From Ciceribacter sichuanensis (GTDB lineage: Bacteria; Pseudomonadota; Alphaproteobacteria; Rhizobiales; Rhizobiaceae), in the NCBI RefSeq assembly GCF_024055605.1, contig NZ_JAMXLX010000001.1:1239030-1303029 (forward strand): DNA of 64,000 nt. Reading direction: 5' to 3'. This document shows positions 1 through 9,399 of the stretch, piece after piece (the stretch's first letter is position 1; each line of letters starts with the position of its first letter). The notes under the pieces were generated by a model that saw only the letters and a program-made list of their open reading frames with translations, was not told the origin of the DNA and ran no database searches. A program made the translations under genes and the position numbers.

Positions 1-2
1 GC

Positions 3-944
3 GCAAGGGGATGGGACGCCGATGCCATGGGTCTGTTCTCTGCTCCTCCCATTTCGGTTCTGATTGGCGATGATGCTCACGCGACCGTCTTTTCCGCCTT
101 GCAATTTCTCGGTCTCGGCCATGACCGCGTGGTCCGGATACCGACCGACAGACAGGGCAGGATTGTTCCCGAAGCTTTCGAGAATGCCTGCGCGGGCATC
201 CACGGACCCGCGATCGCCATTTTGCAGGCGGGCCAGATCAACACTGGCGGGTTCGACAATTTCCGCCGGCTTATACCGGCCGCGCGGCGTTGCGGTGCGT
301 GGGTCCACGTCGATGGCGCCTTCGGGCTCTGGGCAAATACAGTTGAGGCAAGGCGACACCTGCGAGCCGGCGTCGGGGATGCGGACAGTTGGGCGTCCGA
401 TGGCCACAAATGGCTGCAGACGCCCTATGACTGCGGCTATGCCATCGTCCGTGATGCCGACAGCCATCATCGAGCCATGACGATTGCCGCAAGCTACCTG
501 CCTATGGCGGAGCAGGGCGAGCGTGATCCCTCGCACTATGTACCCGAACTGTCCCGGCGCGCGCGGGGCTTTGCCACCTGGGCAATGATCCGCCACCTGG
601 GGCGCGACGGGATCTCGGCCATAATCGACCGAAATTGCCGGGCTGCGGCGCTGGTTGCCGACAGAGTGTCCGCCGTGCCGGGTATTGCCGTCCTGAACGA
701 CGTCGTGCTGAACCAGGCGATCGTTCGTTTCGGAAGCGATAGCGAACCGGAAGAGGCGGATCGGATGACGGAAAGCGTGATTGCTCTGCTGCGTGAGCGG
801 GGAGAAATATTCGTCGGCGGGGCAGTTTGGCGTGGCCGAAAGGTCATGCGTTTCTCTGTCTCGAATTTCCAGACGGATGAGAAGCAGGCTTCATGGGCCG
901 CGGATGCAATTATCCGGGCCTTTCACGATGTCGAAGGCGGATAG
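3..944 (+). CDS. PLP-dependent decarboxylase / aminotransferase-like protein, 3' part
   Basis: The reading frame is open to the left edge, so the N-terminus lies outside the window; the ATG at 27 is only an internal methionine, because in-frame codons before it encode residues (GWDADAMGLF) typical of this fold. The family is the group II PLP decarboxylases (glutamate, aromatic amino acid and related decarboxylases). The PLP lysine is visible in SDGHKWLQTPYDCG, preceded by the VHVDGAFG aspartate that contacts the pyridine nitrogen. The C-terminal small domain ends normally at 944. The substrate cannot be told from sequence. It ends 40 bases before the RatA-type gene and may share its transcript. 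Family assignment is secure, substrate is not. Confidence 0.8.
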   Translation, partial: ARGWDADAMGLFSAPPISVLIGDDAHATVFSALQFLGLGHDRVVRIPTDRQGRIVPEAFENACAGIHGPAIAILQAGQINTGGFDNFRRLIPAARRCGAWVHVDGAFGLWANTVEARRHLRAGVGDADSWASDGHKWLQTPYDCGYAIVRDADSHHRAMTIAASYLPMAEQGERDPSHYVPELSRRARGFATWAMIRHLGRDGISAIIDRNCRAAALVADRVSAVPGIAVLNDVVLNQAIVRFGSDSEPEEADRMTESVIALLRERGEIFVGGAVWRGRKVMRFSVSNFQTDEKQASWAADAIIRAFHDVEGG

Positions 945-984
945 ACGGCTTGTCTCTTGTTTCCCGATTGAATATCTGGGGGGT

Positions 985-1434
985 ATGCCAGAATTCGAGA
1001 CCAGACGTACCGTTCGTCATTCCGCAACCCAGATGTTCGACCTCGTCGCCGATGTCGAACGCTACCCGGAATTCCTGCCTCTTTGCGAGGCGCTGGCGAT
1101 TCGTTCGCGCCGCGAACGTGACGGTAAGGAACTGCTGATCGCGGACATGACCGTGGGCTACAAGGCGATCCGCGAAACCTTTACCACGCAGGTGCTTCTG
1201 GTGCCGGTCGATCGCCTGATCGACGTGAAGTATATCGAAGGTCCGTTTCGATATCTCGATAATCGCTGGCGTTTCGAGGAACGGCCGGATGGCGGCTGCG
1301 ACGTCAACTTCTTCATCAGCTACGAATTCAAGAATCGCATCCTCGGCGCCCTGATGGGGTCGATGTTCGACCGTGCTTTCCGCATGTTCACGGATGCTTT
1401 CGAGGCGCGAGCGGACAAGGTCTACACGGTCTGA
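985..1434 (+). CDS. RatA/Coq10-type START-domain protein (type II toxin-antitoxin RatA family)
   Basis: A 149-residue single-domain protein of the polyketide cyclase/START superfamily. The N-terminal YPEFLPLCEA segment and the later FKNRILGALMGSMFDR helix are characteristic of the Coq10/RatA branch. Coq10 homologues bind ubiquinone or its precursors and help respiratory electron transfer; the E. coli member RatA was reported to interfere with 70S ribosome assembly. The ubiquinone role is the more likely one in alphaproteobacteria, but this is inference. The ATG at 985 is preceded by a G-rich stretch (GGGGGG) and starts exactly where family homology begins; the frame is open further upstream, but those codons overlap the preceding gene. 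It converges on pncC with a 19-base gap. Confidence 0.85.
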   Translation: MPEFETRRTVRHSATQMFDLVADVERYPEFLPLCEALAIRSRRERDGKELLIADMTVGYKAIRETFTTQVLLVPVDRLIDVKYIEGPFRYLDNRWRFEERPDGGCDVNFFISYEFKNRILGALMGSMFDRAFRMFTDAFEARADKVYTV

Positions 1435-1453
1435 CGACTGCCCACTGAAAAGC

Positions 1454-1951
1454 TCAGCCGGCAACGGCGACCAGTAGTTCGAAGGCGGTGCGCACTGTCG
1501 CGAGCCTGATTTCCGTCCGACCGATGTCGCCATAGCGCATTTCGCGATGGATTAGCAGTCCGCTCTGGCTCTTGGCTGCCAGATGAACGAGGCCGACAGG
1601 CTTTTCAGCCGTCCCGCCGGTCGGACCAGCAACCCCCGTAACAGCAACGGCGATATTGGCGCCCGAGCGGCGCAGCGCGCCATCGACCATCTGCAGCGCC
1701 GTCTCGCGGGATACTGCACCGAAGCGCGTCAGAACCTCGGAGGAAACACCAAGCATGTCGGCCTTCGCCTGGTTGGAATAGGTGACGAAACCACGGTCCA
1801 CCGCAGCTGAGGAACCGGAGACTTCGGTCAGCGCACCGGCAATCAAGCCGCCTGTGCAGGATTCGGCGGTTGCGATCGTCAGGCCGCGGGCCGAAAAATC
1901 GGCAACGATGCGGGCGGCGGAAGCTTCGATATCTTCTGGAAAGATCGTCAT
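1454..1951 (-). CDS. pncC: CinA C-terminal-domain protein, nicotinamide-nucleotide amidohydrolase
   Basis: This 165-residue protein is the stand-alone CinA C-terminal domain, which deamidates nicotinamide mononucleotide to nicotinic acid mononucleotide in NAD salvage. Diagnostic segments are [19 protein letters not shown] near residue 28 and [20 protein letters not shown] near residue 103. The N-terminal molybdopterin-binding-like domain of full-length CinA is absent, as is usual in this family branch. Its ATG overlaps the stop of ispDF by four bases (ATGA), so the two genes are translationally coupled. A longer frame open upstream to 2374 is antisense-type noise from ispDF coding DNA; its composition (runs of Arg and His) is not protein-like. 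Confidence 0.9.
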   Translation of the reverse strand: MTIFPEDIEASAARIVADFSARGLTIATAESCTGGLIAGALTEVSGSSAAVDRGFVTYSNQAKADMLGVSSEVLTRFGAVSRETALQMVDGALRRSGANIAVAVTGVAGPTGGTAEKPVGLVHLAAKSQSGLLIHREMRYGDIGRTEIRLATVRTAFELLVAVAG

Positions 1952-3162
1952 TTTACCGACACTCCATAGACCACCGTCGCCGTGGCGATTGCCGCGATGC
2001 CCTCGCGACGGCCGACGAAACCGATCTTCTCGTTGGTGGTTGCCTTGACCGAGCAGCGGTCCAGCGTGATTGCGAGAATCTCGGAGAGCTTTTCCCGCAT
2101 TTCCAGTCTGTGAGGCCCGATCTTCGGCTCTTCGGCGATAAGGGATATGTCTGCATTCATGATCGTGCCGCCGTTCTCGCGGACGATGCGGGCCGCATGC
2201 TCCAGAAAGATCCGAGAGGGCGCGCCCTTCCATTGCGGATCCGAAGGCGGGAAATGATCGCCGATATCGCCGGCGCCGCAGGTGGCGAGCAGGGCATCGG
2301 TGAGCGCGTGCAGCGCGACGTCTGCGTCGGAGTGGCCCTTCAGCTTCTGATCGTGGGGGATGAATATGCCGCAAAGCGTCACGCCGTCGCCGGGTTCCAG
2401 CTGATGCACGTCGTAGCCGTTGCCGGTGCGGACGTCGGGCAGGGCTGCGGGGCTGGAAAGTTTGGCATCGGCCATGGCGATATCCTTCTTCACGGTCAGT
2501 TTCACGTTATCGGGCGAACCTTCTACCAACTGCACCGGAATGCCGGCCCATTCCGCGATTGATGCATCGTCGGTGAAGTCGCTGCGGCCGTCCGCCGCGG
2601 CCCTTTCATGGGCACCGAGAATCACCGGCAGCGCAAAGGCTTGTGGCGTCTGCGCCGCGAAAAGGCCCGCGCGAGGTACTGTTTCGGCGACGTGCCCGTC
2701 TGCGCTCGATCGCTTCAGCGTATCGGTAACCGGCATCACGGGCAGCGCGCCGGCATTACCCTCATCGAGAGAGGTCGCCACACGGTTGAGGAGAGCGTCG
2801 TCCAAAAACGGGCGGACCGCATCATGGATCATCACGTGACCTGCGCCGTGTTGCGAAAGAGCGCGTAGACCTTCCAGAACGGACTGCTGGCGGGTCGCTC
2901 CCCCGTTTACAGTAATGACCCTGTTCCCTCCGCTCAGGGAAAGTCGCATGTTTTCAAAAAGTTCATGGTCATCCTGATGGATAACCGCAATGATCGGTCC
3001 GGACCTCTTCCAGGCGAGGAATTTCTCCAGGGTATGCGCGATTACCGGGCGTCCGCCGATCCTGCGATACTGTTTCGGTCCCTCGACGGAGGCGCCAGCG
3101 CGCTCTCCGCGTCCTGCCGCCACGACAATGATACCGATAGAGGCAACTTCGCGTTGTTGCAT
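1948..3162 (-). CDS. ispDF: Bifunctional IspD/IspF of the MEP isoprenoid pathway
   Basis: A 404-residue fusion of two MEP-pathway enzymes. The N-terminal half is 2-C-methyl-D-erythritol 4-phosphate cytidylyltransferase, with the CTP-binding signature AAGRGERAG near residue 14 and GPKQY soon after. The C-terminal half is 2-C-methyl-D-erythritol 2,4-cyclodiphosphate synthase, shown by [13 protein letters not shown] with its metal-binding Asp and His, and [17 protein letters not shown]. The two activities are not consecutive steps, since IspE acts between them. The fused form is common in alphaproteobacteria. The ATG at 3162 was chosen because IspD homology begins within ten residues; the open frame continues upstream to 3291 without homology. 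It is divergent from dusB across about 190 bases. Confidence 0.95.
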   Translation of the reverse strand: MQQREVASIGIIVVAAGRGERAGASVEGPKQYRRIGGRPVIAHTLEKFLAWKRSGPIIAVIHQDDHELFENMRLSLSGGNRVITVNGGATRQQSVLEGLRALSQHGAGHVMIHDAVRPFLDDALLNRVATSLDEGNAGALPVMPVTDTLKRSSADGHVAETVPRAGLFAAQTPQAFALPVILGAHERAAADGRSDFTDDASIAEWAGIPVQLVEGSPDNVKLTVKKDIAMADAKLSSPAALPDVRTGNGYDVHQLEPGDGVTLCGIFIPHDQKLKGHSDADVALHALTDALLATCGAGDIGDHFPPSDPQWKGAPSRIFLEHAARIVRENGGTIMNADISLIAEEPKIGPHRLEMREKLSEILAITLDRCSVKATTNEKIGFVGRREGIAAIATATVVYGVSVK

Positions 3163-3349
3163 TGCAGCGTTCGACCTGTGTAAAAGAGATAAGGACACAA
3201 AAAATTCGCAAGCGTGGTCTACCGGCTGAGCTTCGGTTTTTCCAGCATTTGCCCGAATTTTTATCGCGCCCCCTCGGATTTCACTTGGCAAGCGTACAAT
3301 CTCTGTCTAAAAATAGTGCAAATTTGAAGCGTGCCCGAAAGATAATCAT

Positions 3350-4354
3350 TTGAGTTCTGCTGCACTGAATACGCCATTCGAGATCGGGTCGGTCGCGATA
3401 CGCAATCGCGTGATTCTGGCTCCGATGTCCGGTGTCAGCGATTTGCCGTTTCGCAGGCTGGCATGGCGTTTCGGGGCCGGCCTCGTGGTGACCGAGATGG
3501 TCGCAAGCCGTGAACTCGCTCACAATGCTCCAGAATCATGGTCCCGTCTGCAGGGTGCCGATATCAATCCGCACATGGTGCAGCTCGCCGGGCGTGAAGC
3601 CTACTGGATGGGCGAGGCGGCCCGCATTGCCGAAGCCAATGGCGCCGATATCATCGACATCAACATGGGCTGTCCGGCCAAGAAGGTGACGGGCGGTTAT
3701 TCCGGCTCGGCACTGATGCGCGATCCCGACCACGCACTGACGCTGGTCGAGGCAACGGTAAATGCCGTGAAGGTGCCGGTGACGCTGAAGATGCGGCTGG
3801 GCTGGGACGAGAATTCCCTGAACGCCCCGGAAATTGCTCTTCGGGCTGAAGCTGCCGGCGTGAAGATGATTATCGTACATGGCCGCACGCGCATGCAATT
3901 CTATGAGGGACGGGCCGATTGGGACGCCATCGCCAGAGTGCGGGACGTGGTGTCCGTGCCGCTGGTTGCCAATGGCGATGTGGAGACGCGCGAAGACGCC
4001 GACGAGATCCTGCGCCGCTCCGGTGCCGATGCGGTGATGGCCGGGCGGGCGTGCCAAGGGCGCCCCTGGCACGCCGGCTGGCTTGCCGGTGGCGCGGGTC
4101 CTGACGCTTCCGAGATTCCCGCGCTCGTCAGCGAACATTATGAGGCAATGCTCGGCCATTACGGGCGCGATGTCGGTATAAGGCATGCCCGCAAGCACCT
4201 GGGCTGGTATCTCGACCGATTTGCACCGGAGGCATCTGCTGCCGCCAAGGGAGAAATCATGACGTCGAAGGACGCCGATTTCGTTTCGAAATCGCTTTTC
4301 AGCGTGCTGTCTGAGGCGCTGTCCGCCGCAGATAGCCGACAGGAGGCCGCATGA
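3350..4354 (+). CDS. dusB: tRNA-dihydrouridine synthase (DusB/NifR3 family)
   Basis: A 334-residue FMN-dependent TIM-barrel enzyme that reduces specific uridines in tRNA to dihydrouridine. Visible motifs are the N-terminal [14 protein letters not shown], the catalytic cysteine in [19 protein letters not shown], the substrate loop [12 protein letters not shown], and the FMN phosphate-binding VANGDV and GRACQGRPW. The start is a TTG at 3350; no ATG precedes the homologous region. This gene, historically nifR3, heads the ntrBC operon in rhizobia, and here its stop overlaps the ntrB ATG by four bases (ATGA). The conserved linkage to nitrogen control is known, but the DusB reaction itself does not explain it. 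Confidence 0.95.
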   Translation: MSSAALNTPFEIGSVAIRNRVILAPMSGVSDLPFRRLAWRFGAGLVVTEMVASRELAHNAPESWSRLQGADINPHMVQLAGREAYWMGEAARIAEANGADIIDINMGCPAKKVTGGYSGSALMRDPDHALTLVEATVNAVKVPVTLKMRLGWDENSLNAPEIALRAEAAGVKMIIVHGRTRMQFYEGRADWDAIARVRDVVSVPLVANGDVETREDADEILRRSGADAVMAGRACQGRPWHAGWLAGGAGPDASEIPALVSEHYEAMLGHYGRDVGIRHARKHLGWYLDRFAPEASAAAKGEIMTSKDADFVSKSLFSVLSEALSAADSRQEAA

Positions 4355-5484
4355 ACGCGAATAACGGCGGCAACGGGCTGGCCATGGCAGTGCTCAACTC
4401 GGTCCAAAATCCGGTAGTGATGGTCGATACCAACGGCCATATCGCTTTCGCGAACTGGGAAGCCGAGGCATTCTTCGGTGCGAGCGCTGCGCATCTGTCC
4501 CGCTACAAGCTGTCCACCTTCATTCCCTTCGGCAGCCCGCTGCTTTCGCTGATCGATCAGGTCCGCGAACGCCGTGCGCCGGTGAACGAATACCGGGTTG
4601 ACCTCAGCTCGCCCCGCCTCGGGCAGGACAAGCTGGTGGACCTCTATGTTGCTCCGGTGGTCAACCAGCCGGGTGATGTGGTCATCGTCTTCCAGGAACG
4701 GTCGATGGCCGACAAGATCGACCGGCAACTGACGCACCGCGCAGCAGCCCGTTCGGTGACCGGCCTCGCATCGATGCTGGCCCACGAGATCAAGAACCCG
4801 CTCTCCGGCATCCGCGGTGCTGCGCAATTGCTCGAAACCTCCGTCACAGACGAAGACCGTGCGTTGACGCGGCTGATCTGCGACGAGACGGACCGCATCG
4901 TTTCGCTGGTCGACCGTATGGAGGTCTTCTCCGATGAGCGGCCGGTCGACCGGATTTCCCTGAACATTCACTCGGTGCTCGACCATGTGAAGGCGATCGC
5001 CAAGGCCGGTTTTGCCAGAAATATCCGCATCACCGAGAACTACGACCCGTCGCTGCCGCCGGTTTACGCCAATCGCGACCAGCTTGTGCAGGTGTTCCTG
5101 AATCTCATCAAGAATGCCGCCGAGGCGATCGGTGACCGGCCGGATGGCGAAATACAGCTGACGACGGCCTATCGCCCGGGTATCCGCCTGTCGGTTGCCG
5201 GATCCCGCGAGAAGATTTCCCTGCCGCTCGAATTCTGCGTGCACGACAATGGCCCCGGTGTGCCATCCGACCTGCTGCCGCATCTTTTCGATCCCTTTAT
5301 TACCACCAAGACCAATGGTTCCGGCCTTGGGCTGGCGCTGGTCGCCAAGATCATTGGCGGCCATGGCGGCATCGTCGAATGCGACAGCCAGGCGAACCGA
5401 ACGACTTTCCGCGTGTTGATGCCCGTCTCCAAGGACATCCCGCTTGATGAAGAACCCCCGGCGAAATCCACAGGAAGCTTCTGA
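4351..5484 (+). CDS. ntrB: Nitrogen regulation sensor histidine kinase NtrB
   Basis: A 377-residue cytoplasmic sensor kinase that phosphorylates or dephosphorylates NtrC according to PII status. A PAS domain occupies roughly residues 10-125, followed by a DHp helix with the phospho-acceptor His145 in [14 protein letters not shown]. The HATPase domain shows the N box ([10 protein letters not shown]), the G1 box (DNGPGVP) and the G2 box (GSGLGLALV). No membrane segment is present, as expected for NtrB. It is translationally coupled to both neighbours: four bases overlap with dusB, and the TGATG junction overlaps ntrC by one base. GlnB, its known regulator in this family, is encoded at 32581-32919 in the same window. 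Confidence 0.96.
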   Translation: MNANNGGNGLAMAVLNSVQNPVVMVDTNGHIAFANWEAEAFFGASAAHLSRYKLSTFIPFGSPLLSLIDQVRERRAPVNEYRVDLSSPRLGQDKLVDLYVAPVVNQPGDVVIVFQERSMADKIDRQLTHRAAARSVTGLASMLAHEIKNPLSGIRGAAQLLETSVTDEDRALTRLICDETDRIVSLVDRMEVFSDERPVDRISLNIHSVLDHVKAIAKAGFARNIRITENYDPSLPPVYANRDQLVQVFLNLIKNAAEAIGDRPDGEIQLTTAYRPGIRLSVAGSREKISLPLEFCVHDNGPGVPSDLLPHLFDPFITTKTNGSGLGLALVAKIIGGHGGIVECDSQANRTTFRVLMPVSKDIPLDEEPPAKSTGSF

Positions 5485-6935
5485 TGACTGCAACGATTCT
5501 TGTCGCTGATGACGACGCAGCCATTCGCACCGTATTGAATCAGGCCTTGACCCGCGCCGGCTACGAAGTCCGGATCACGTCCAATGCCGCCACCCTGTGG
5601 CGCTGGGTTTCCGCCGGTGAGGGTGACCTTGTCGTCACCGACGTCGTCATGCCGGACGAGAACGCCTTCGATCTCCTGCCGCGCATCAAGAAGGCACGGC
5701 CCGATTTGCCGGTGCTGGTCATGAGCGCCCAGAACACGTTCATGACCGCGATCAAGGCCTCGGAGAAGGGCGCTTACGACTACCTGCCGAAGCCCTTCGA
5801 TCTGACGGAGCTGATAGCCATCATCGGCCGTGCGCTTGCCGAACCGAAGAAGAAGCCGGCCCGTCTCGACGACGACATGCAGGATGGCATGCCGTTGGTC
5901 GGTCGCTCTGCGGCCATGCAGGAAATCTACCGCGTTCTCGCGCGCCTGATGCAGACCGACCTAACGCTGATGATCACCGGCGAATCGGGCACCGGTAAGG
6001 AACTGGTCGCCCGTGCGCTGCATGATTACGGAAAGCGCCGCAACGGTCCTTTCGTCGCCATCAACATGGCCGCGATCCCGCGTGACCTGATCGAATCGGA
6101 ACTTTTCGGTCACGAGAAGGGTGCCTTCACCGGTGCTCAGACCCGTTCCACCGGCCGTTTCGAACAGGCAGAAGGCGGCACGCTCTTCCTCGATGAAATC
6201 GGCGACATGCCGATGGATGCGCAGACCCGTCTGCTGCGCGTGCTGCAGCAGGGCGAATATACGACCGTGGGCGGTCGCACGCCGATCCGCACCGACGTCC
6301 GGATCGTTGCCGCGACCAACAAGGACCTGAAGCATTCGATCAACCAGGGCCTCTTCCGCGAAGACCTCTATTATCGACTGAACGTCGTGCCGCTGCGCCT
6401 GCCGCCACTGCGCGACCGCGCGGAAGATATTCCGGATCTGGTCCGCCATTTCATCCAGCAGGGCGAAAAGGAAGGCCTCGATCCGAAGCGATTCGACAAC
6501 GAGGCGCTGGAGGTGATGAAGGCCTATGCCTGGCCGGGCAACGTCCGCGAGCTGGAAAACGTCGTCCGCCGCCTGATGGCGCTCTATCCGCAGGACGTGA
6601 TTTCCCGCGAAATCGTCGAGCAGGAACTGCGCTCCGACATTGCCGACAGCCCGATCGCCAAGGTGGGCGTGCCGGCGGGCTCCATGACGATTTCGCAGGC
6701 CGTCGAGGAAAACATGCGAACCTATTTCGCAAGCTTCGGCGACGCCCTGCCGCCTTCGGGCCTCTATGACCGGGTACTCACCGAAATGGAATATCCGCTG
6801 ATTCTTGCCGCGCTCACCGCGACGCGTGGCAACCAGATCAAGGCTGCCGATCTGCTCGGGCTCAACCGTAATACGTTGCGCAAAAAGATCCGCGAGCTGG
6901 GAGTTTCGGTCTACCGCAGTTCCCGCTCGGCTTGA
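5484..6935 (+). CDS. ntrC: Nitrogen regulation response regulator NtrC, sigma-54 activator
   Basis: A 483-residue enhancer-binding protein. The receiver domain carries the acidic pocket (VADDD) and the phospho-acceptor Asp53 in [10 protein letters not shown]. The AAA+ domain has Walker [16 protein letters not shown], the sigma-54-contacting GAFTGA loop at residues 213-218, Walker [11 protein letters not shown], and the sensor segment [16 protein letters not shown]. The C-terminus is a Fis-type helix-turn-helix ([20 protein letters not shown]). Once phosphorylated by NtrB, NtrC activates sigma-54 promoters under nitrogen limitation. A candidate target is the sigma-54 promoter of glnB at about 32.98 kb. 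All key residues look intact. Confidence 0.97.
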   Translation: MTATILVADDDAAIRTVLNQALTRAGYEVRITSNAATLWRWVSAGEGDLVVTDVVMPDENAFDLLPRIKKARPDLPVLVMSAQNTFMTAIKASEKGAYDYLPKPFDLTELIAIIGRALAEPKKKPARLDDDMQDGMPLVGRSAAMQEIYRVLARLMQTDLTLMITGESGTGKELVARALHDYGKRRNGPFVAINMAAIPRDLIESELFGHEKGAFTGAQTRSTGRFEQAEGGTLFLDEIGDMPMDAQTRLLRVLQQGEYTTVGGRTPIRTDVRIVAATNKDLKHSINQGLFREDLYYRLNVVPLRLPPLRDRAEDIPDLVRHFIQQGEKEGLDPKRFDNEALEVMKAYAWPGNVRELENVVRRLMALYPQDVISREIVEQELRSDIADSPIAKVGVPAGSMTISQAVEENMRTYFASFGDALPPSGLYDRVLTEMEYPLILAALTATRGNQIKAADLLGLNRNTLRKKIRELGVSVYRSSRSA

Positions 6936-7128
6936 CAAAGCTGCAAGGCCCGTTGCAATTTCGCCACATTGCGTTGCTCAAAAGTCACGAAGCCTCGCGT
7001 ACTCCGGTCCTGCCGGTTTGACAGGATCGGGTGGGAGTGTGACGCGAGGGAAGTGATCGACCCGCTTTCGGGTTCGGTCCGAGGTGCAGCATCGAATTGG
7101 GCTCTGCAGGCAGGGCGCGGGAGTTTTC

Positions 7129-9399
7129 ATGGTCAGTCGGATGGCCGCGTCCGCAACGGATCTCGACGCCGCGACGGCCCATGACCGTCGCGCGTCCTTT
7201 GCCTTGCCCGGCCTCCTGGTCGCCGGCGGCGCGCTTGCATGCGCCATCTTCACACTGCCCGTGCTGCTCGGTCTCACGCCCATCGAACCTACGTCCCAGG
7301 TTCTGGTTGCCTCGGCGATCGTCAATTCTCTTTTCATCGTCGGCCTGATGTTCCTCATCGGTCGCGAGGTGACGCGGCTCCTGAAGGCGCGCACACGCGG
7401 CCGCGCCGCGGCCCGTCTGCATGTCCGTATCGTGGTGCTGTTCTCGATTGTGGCTATAACGCCGGCAATCCTCGTCGCGATCTTCGCAAGTATCACGCTG
7501 AATGTCGGTCTGGACCGATGGTTCTCCCTGAGAACGCAGTCCATCGTGTCTTCATCGATGAACGTCGCGCAGGCCTACATGCTGGAAAACGCCAGCTACC
7601 TTCAGGGCCAGACGATCTCGATGGCGAATGATCTGGAACGCAATCGCGCGCTCTATTATCTCGATCGCACCGGCTTCGTGCAGCTCCTGACCCGCCAGAC
7701 CAAGGGACGCGGCATGCTCGGCGCCTTTCTTGTGCGTCAGGACGGCTCTTCGATCACGCAGGCTGACATAACAACCGAAAAGCCGCTGCCGGCTATCCCG
7801 AAGGACGCTCTGGAAAGTGCTGCTGCCGGCCAGCCGACGCTCATTCCGCCGGGTGTGACCAACCTCGTGGGCGCGATCATCAAGCTCGATTCCATTTCGG
7901 GCACTTACCTCTACACAATCCGCGCCGTCGATCCGAAGGTCATGTCGGCAATGCGGCTGATGGAGGAGAACACCGCCGAATACAAGGCGATGGAGGATGG
8001 TCGCACCACGCTGCAGATCGCTTTCGCCATTCTCTATCTTGGCTTTGCGCTGATCGTACTGCTGGCCGCGATCTGGACGGCAATCGCTGTCGCAGACCGT
8101 ATCGTCCGGCCGATCCGTCTGCTGATTGGCGCCGCCGATAACGTTGCCTCGGGCAATATGAATGTTATCGTGCCGGTTCGTTCCGCTGATGGCGATGTCG
8201 GCAGCCTGTCGCGAACCTTCAACAAGATGATTACCCAGATCCGCAGCCAGCGCGACGAAATCCTTGAAGCCAAGGACGAGGTGGACGACCGGCGACGCTT
8301 CATCGAAGCCGTGCTTTCCGGCGTGACGGCCGCAGTCATTGGTGTGGAGGATGACGGGGTCATCACCATCGTAAATCCGTCCGCCGAATACTTCCTTGCG
8401 ACGGCTTCCGAGGATCTGATCGGCCAGAAGCTCAGTCTCGTCGCTCCTGAGGTGGACCGTGTGCTGGCGGAAGCCGCCGTGCGTCATCGCGGCGAATATC
8501 GCGAGCAGATCAATCTGATCCGGGGCGGCAAGGAGCGGACGCTGAACGTTCAGGTGACGCGCGAGGAAACCCGCGGTTCCGAGGATTCCTACGTGATCAC
8601 GCTCGACGATATCACTGATCTCGTCATTGCCCAGCGCTCGACTGCCTGGGCGGACGTTGCACGCCGTATCGCCCACGAAATCAAGAATCCGCTGACACCG
8701 ATCCAGCTTTCCGCCGAACGCCTCAAGCGCCGCTACGGCAAGCATATCGCCGAGGACGACCGCGCCGTCTTCGACCAGTGTACCGACACCATCGTCCGCC
8801 AGGTCGAGGATATCGGACGCATGGTCGATGAATTCTCCGCTTTCGCCCGGATGCCGAAGCCGGCAAAGCAGAGCTCTGATCTGCGCGACGTGCTGCGCGA
8901 TGCCGTATTTCTGCGCGAGATGGGCACGCACGGCATTAAGTTTACTCGTGAATTCGGCAACGAACCACTGCAGGGCAGTTTCGACGCTCGCATGCTGTCG
9001 CAGGCCGTCGGCAACCTCATCAAGAATGCGGTTGAGGCGATCGAGGCCGTGCCGAGCGAGGAATTGCCGGATGGCGGCAGGATCATGGTGCGTTCGTCCT
9101 TCGATCATGAGCAGGACCGTTTCGTCGTCGATGTGATCGACAACGGACGCGGCCTTCCGGTGGAGAACCGGCACCGCATTCTCGAACCCTACATGACGAT
9201 GCGCGAGAAGGGCACCGGCCTCGGGCTCGCAATCGTGAAGAAGATTATTGAAGAACATGGTGGTCAGCTGGAGCTGCATGACGCTCCCGCCGATTTCGAC
9301 CGGGGCAGGGGTGCTATGATCCGCATCGTCCTGCCGCGTCTTGAGACAATGACCATCATGGGCAATGAAAGCGATAAGGAAATGGTCCATGGCCTCTGA
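7129..9399 (+). CDS. ntrY: Nitrogen regulation sensor histidine kinase NtrY
   Basis: A 756-residue membrane-bound kinase, partner of NtrX. Hydrophobic segments occur near residues 28-50, 62-80 and 105-130, then again after a periplasmic sensor region (around residues 300-330). A HAMP domain (IRLLIGAADNVASGN), a PAS domain and the kinase core follow. The acceptor histidine is His516 in [20 protein letters not shown]; the ATPase boxes NLIKNAVEAI, DNGRGLP and GTGLGLAIVKKII are intact. The ATG at 7129 is preferred over codons from 7084 because GGAG lies five bases upstream. The NtrY C-terminus overlaps the ntrX start by 11 bases. A gap of about 190 bases from ntrC suggests its own promoter. Confidence 0.95.
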   Translation: MVSRMAASATDLDAATAHDRRASFALPGLLVAGGALACAIFTLPVLLGLTPIEPTSQVLVASAIVNSLFIVGLMFLIGREVTRLLKARTRGRAAARLHVRIVVLFSIVAITPAILVAIFASITLNVGLDRWFSLRTQSIVSSSMNVAQAYMLENASYLQGQTISMANDLERNRALYYLDRTGFVQLLTRQTKGRGMLGAFLVRQDGSSITQADITTEKPLPAIPKDALESAAAGQPTLIPPGVTNLVGAIIKLDSISGTYLYTIRAVDPKVMSAMRLMEENTAEYKAMEDGRTTLQIAFAILYLGFALIVLLAAIWTAIAVADRIVRPIRLLIGAADNVASGNMNVIVPVRSADGDVGSLSRTFNKMITQIRSQRDEILEAKDEVDDRRRFIEAVLSGVTAAVIGVEDDGVITIVNPSAEYFLATASEDLIGQKLSLVAPEVDRVLAEAAVRHRGEYREQINLIRGGKERTLNVQVTREETRGSEDSYVITLDDITDLVIAQRSTAWADVARRIAHEIKNPLTPIQLSAERLKRRYGKHIAEDDRAVFDQCTDTIVRQVEDIGRMVDEFSAFARMPKPAKQSSDLRDVLRDAVFLREMGTHGIKFTREFGNEPLQGSFDARMLSQAVGNLIKNAVEAIEAVPSEELPDGGRIMVRSSFDHEQDRFVVDVIDNGRGLPVENRHRILEPYMTMREKGTGLGLAIVKKIIEEHGGQLELHDAPADFDRGRGAMIRIVLPRLETMTIMGNESDKEMVHGL

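Noticed and set aside
1952..2374. N-terminal extension of pncC that would create a longer CinA
   Set aside because: It is out-of-frame ispDF coding sequence, Arg-rich and unlike the CinA molybdopterin domain; the ATGA overlap start fits better.
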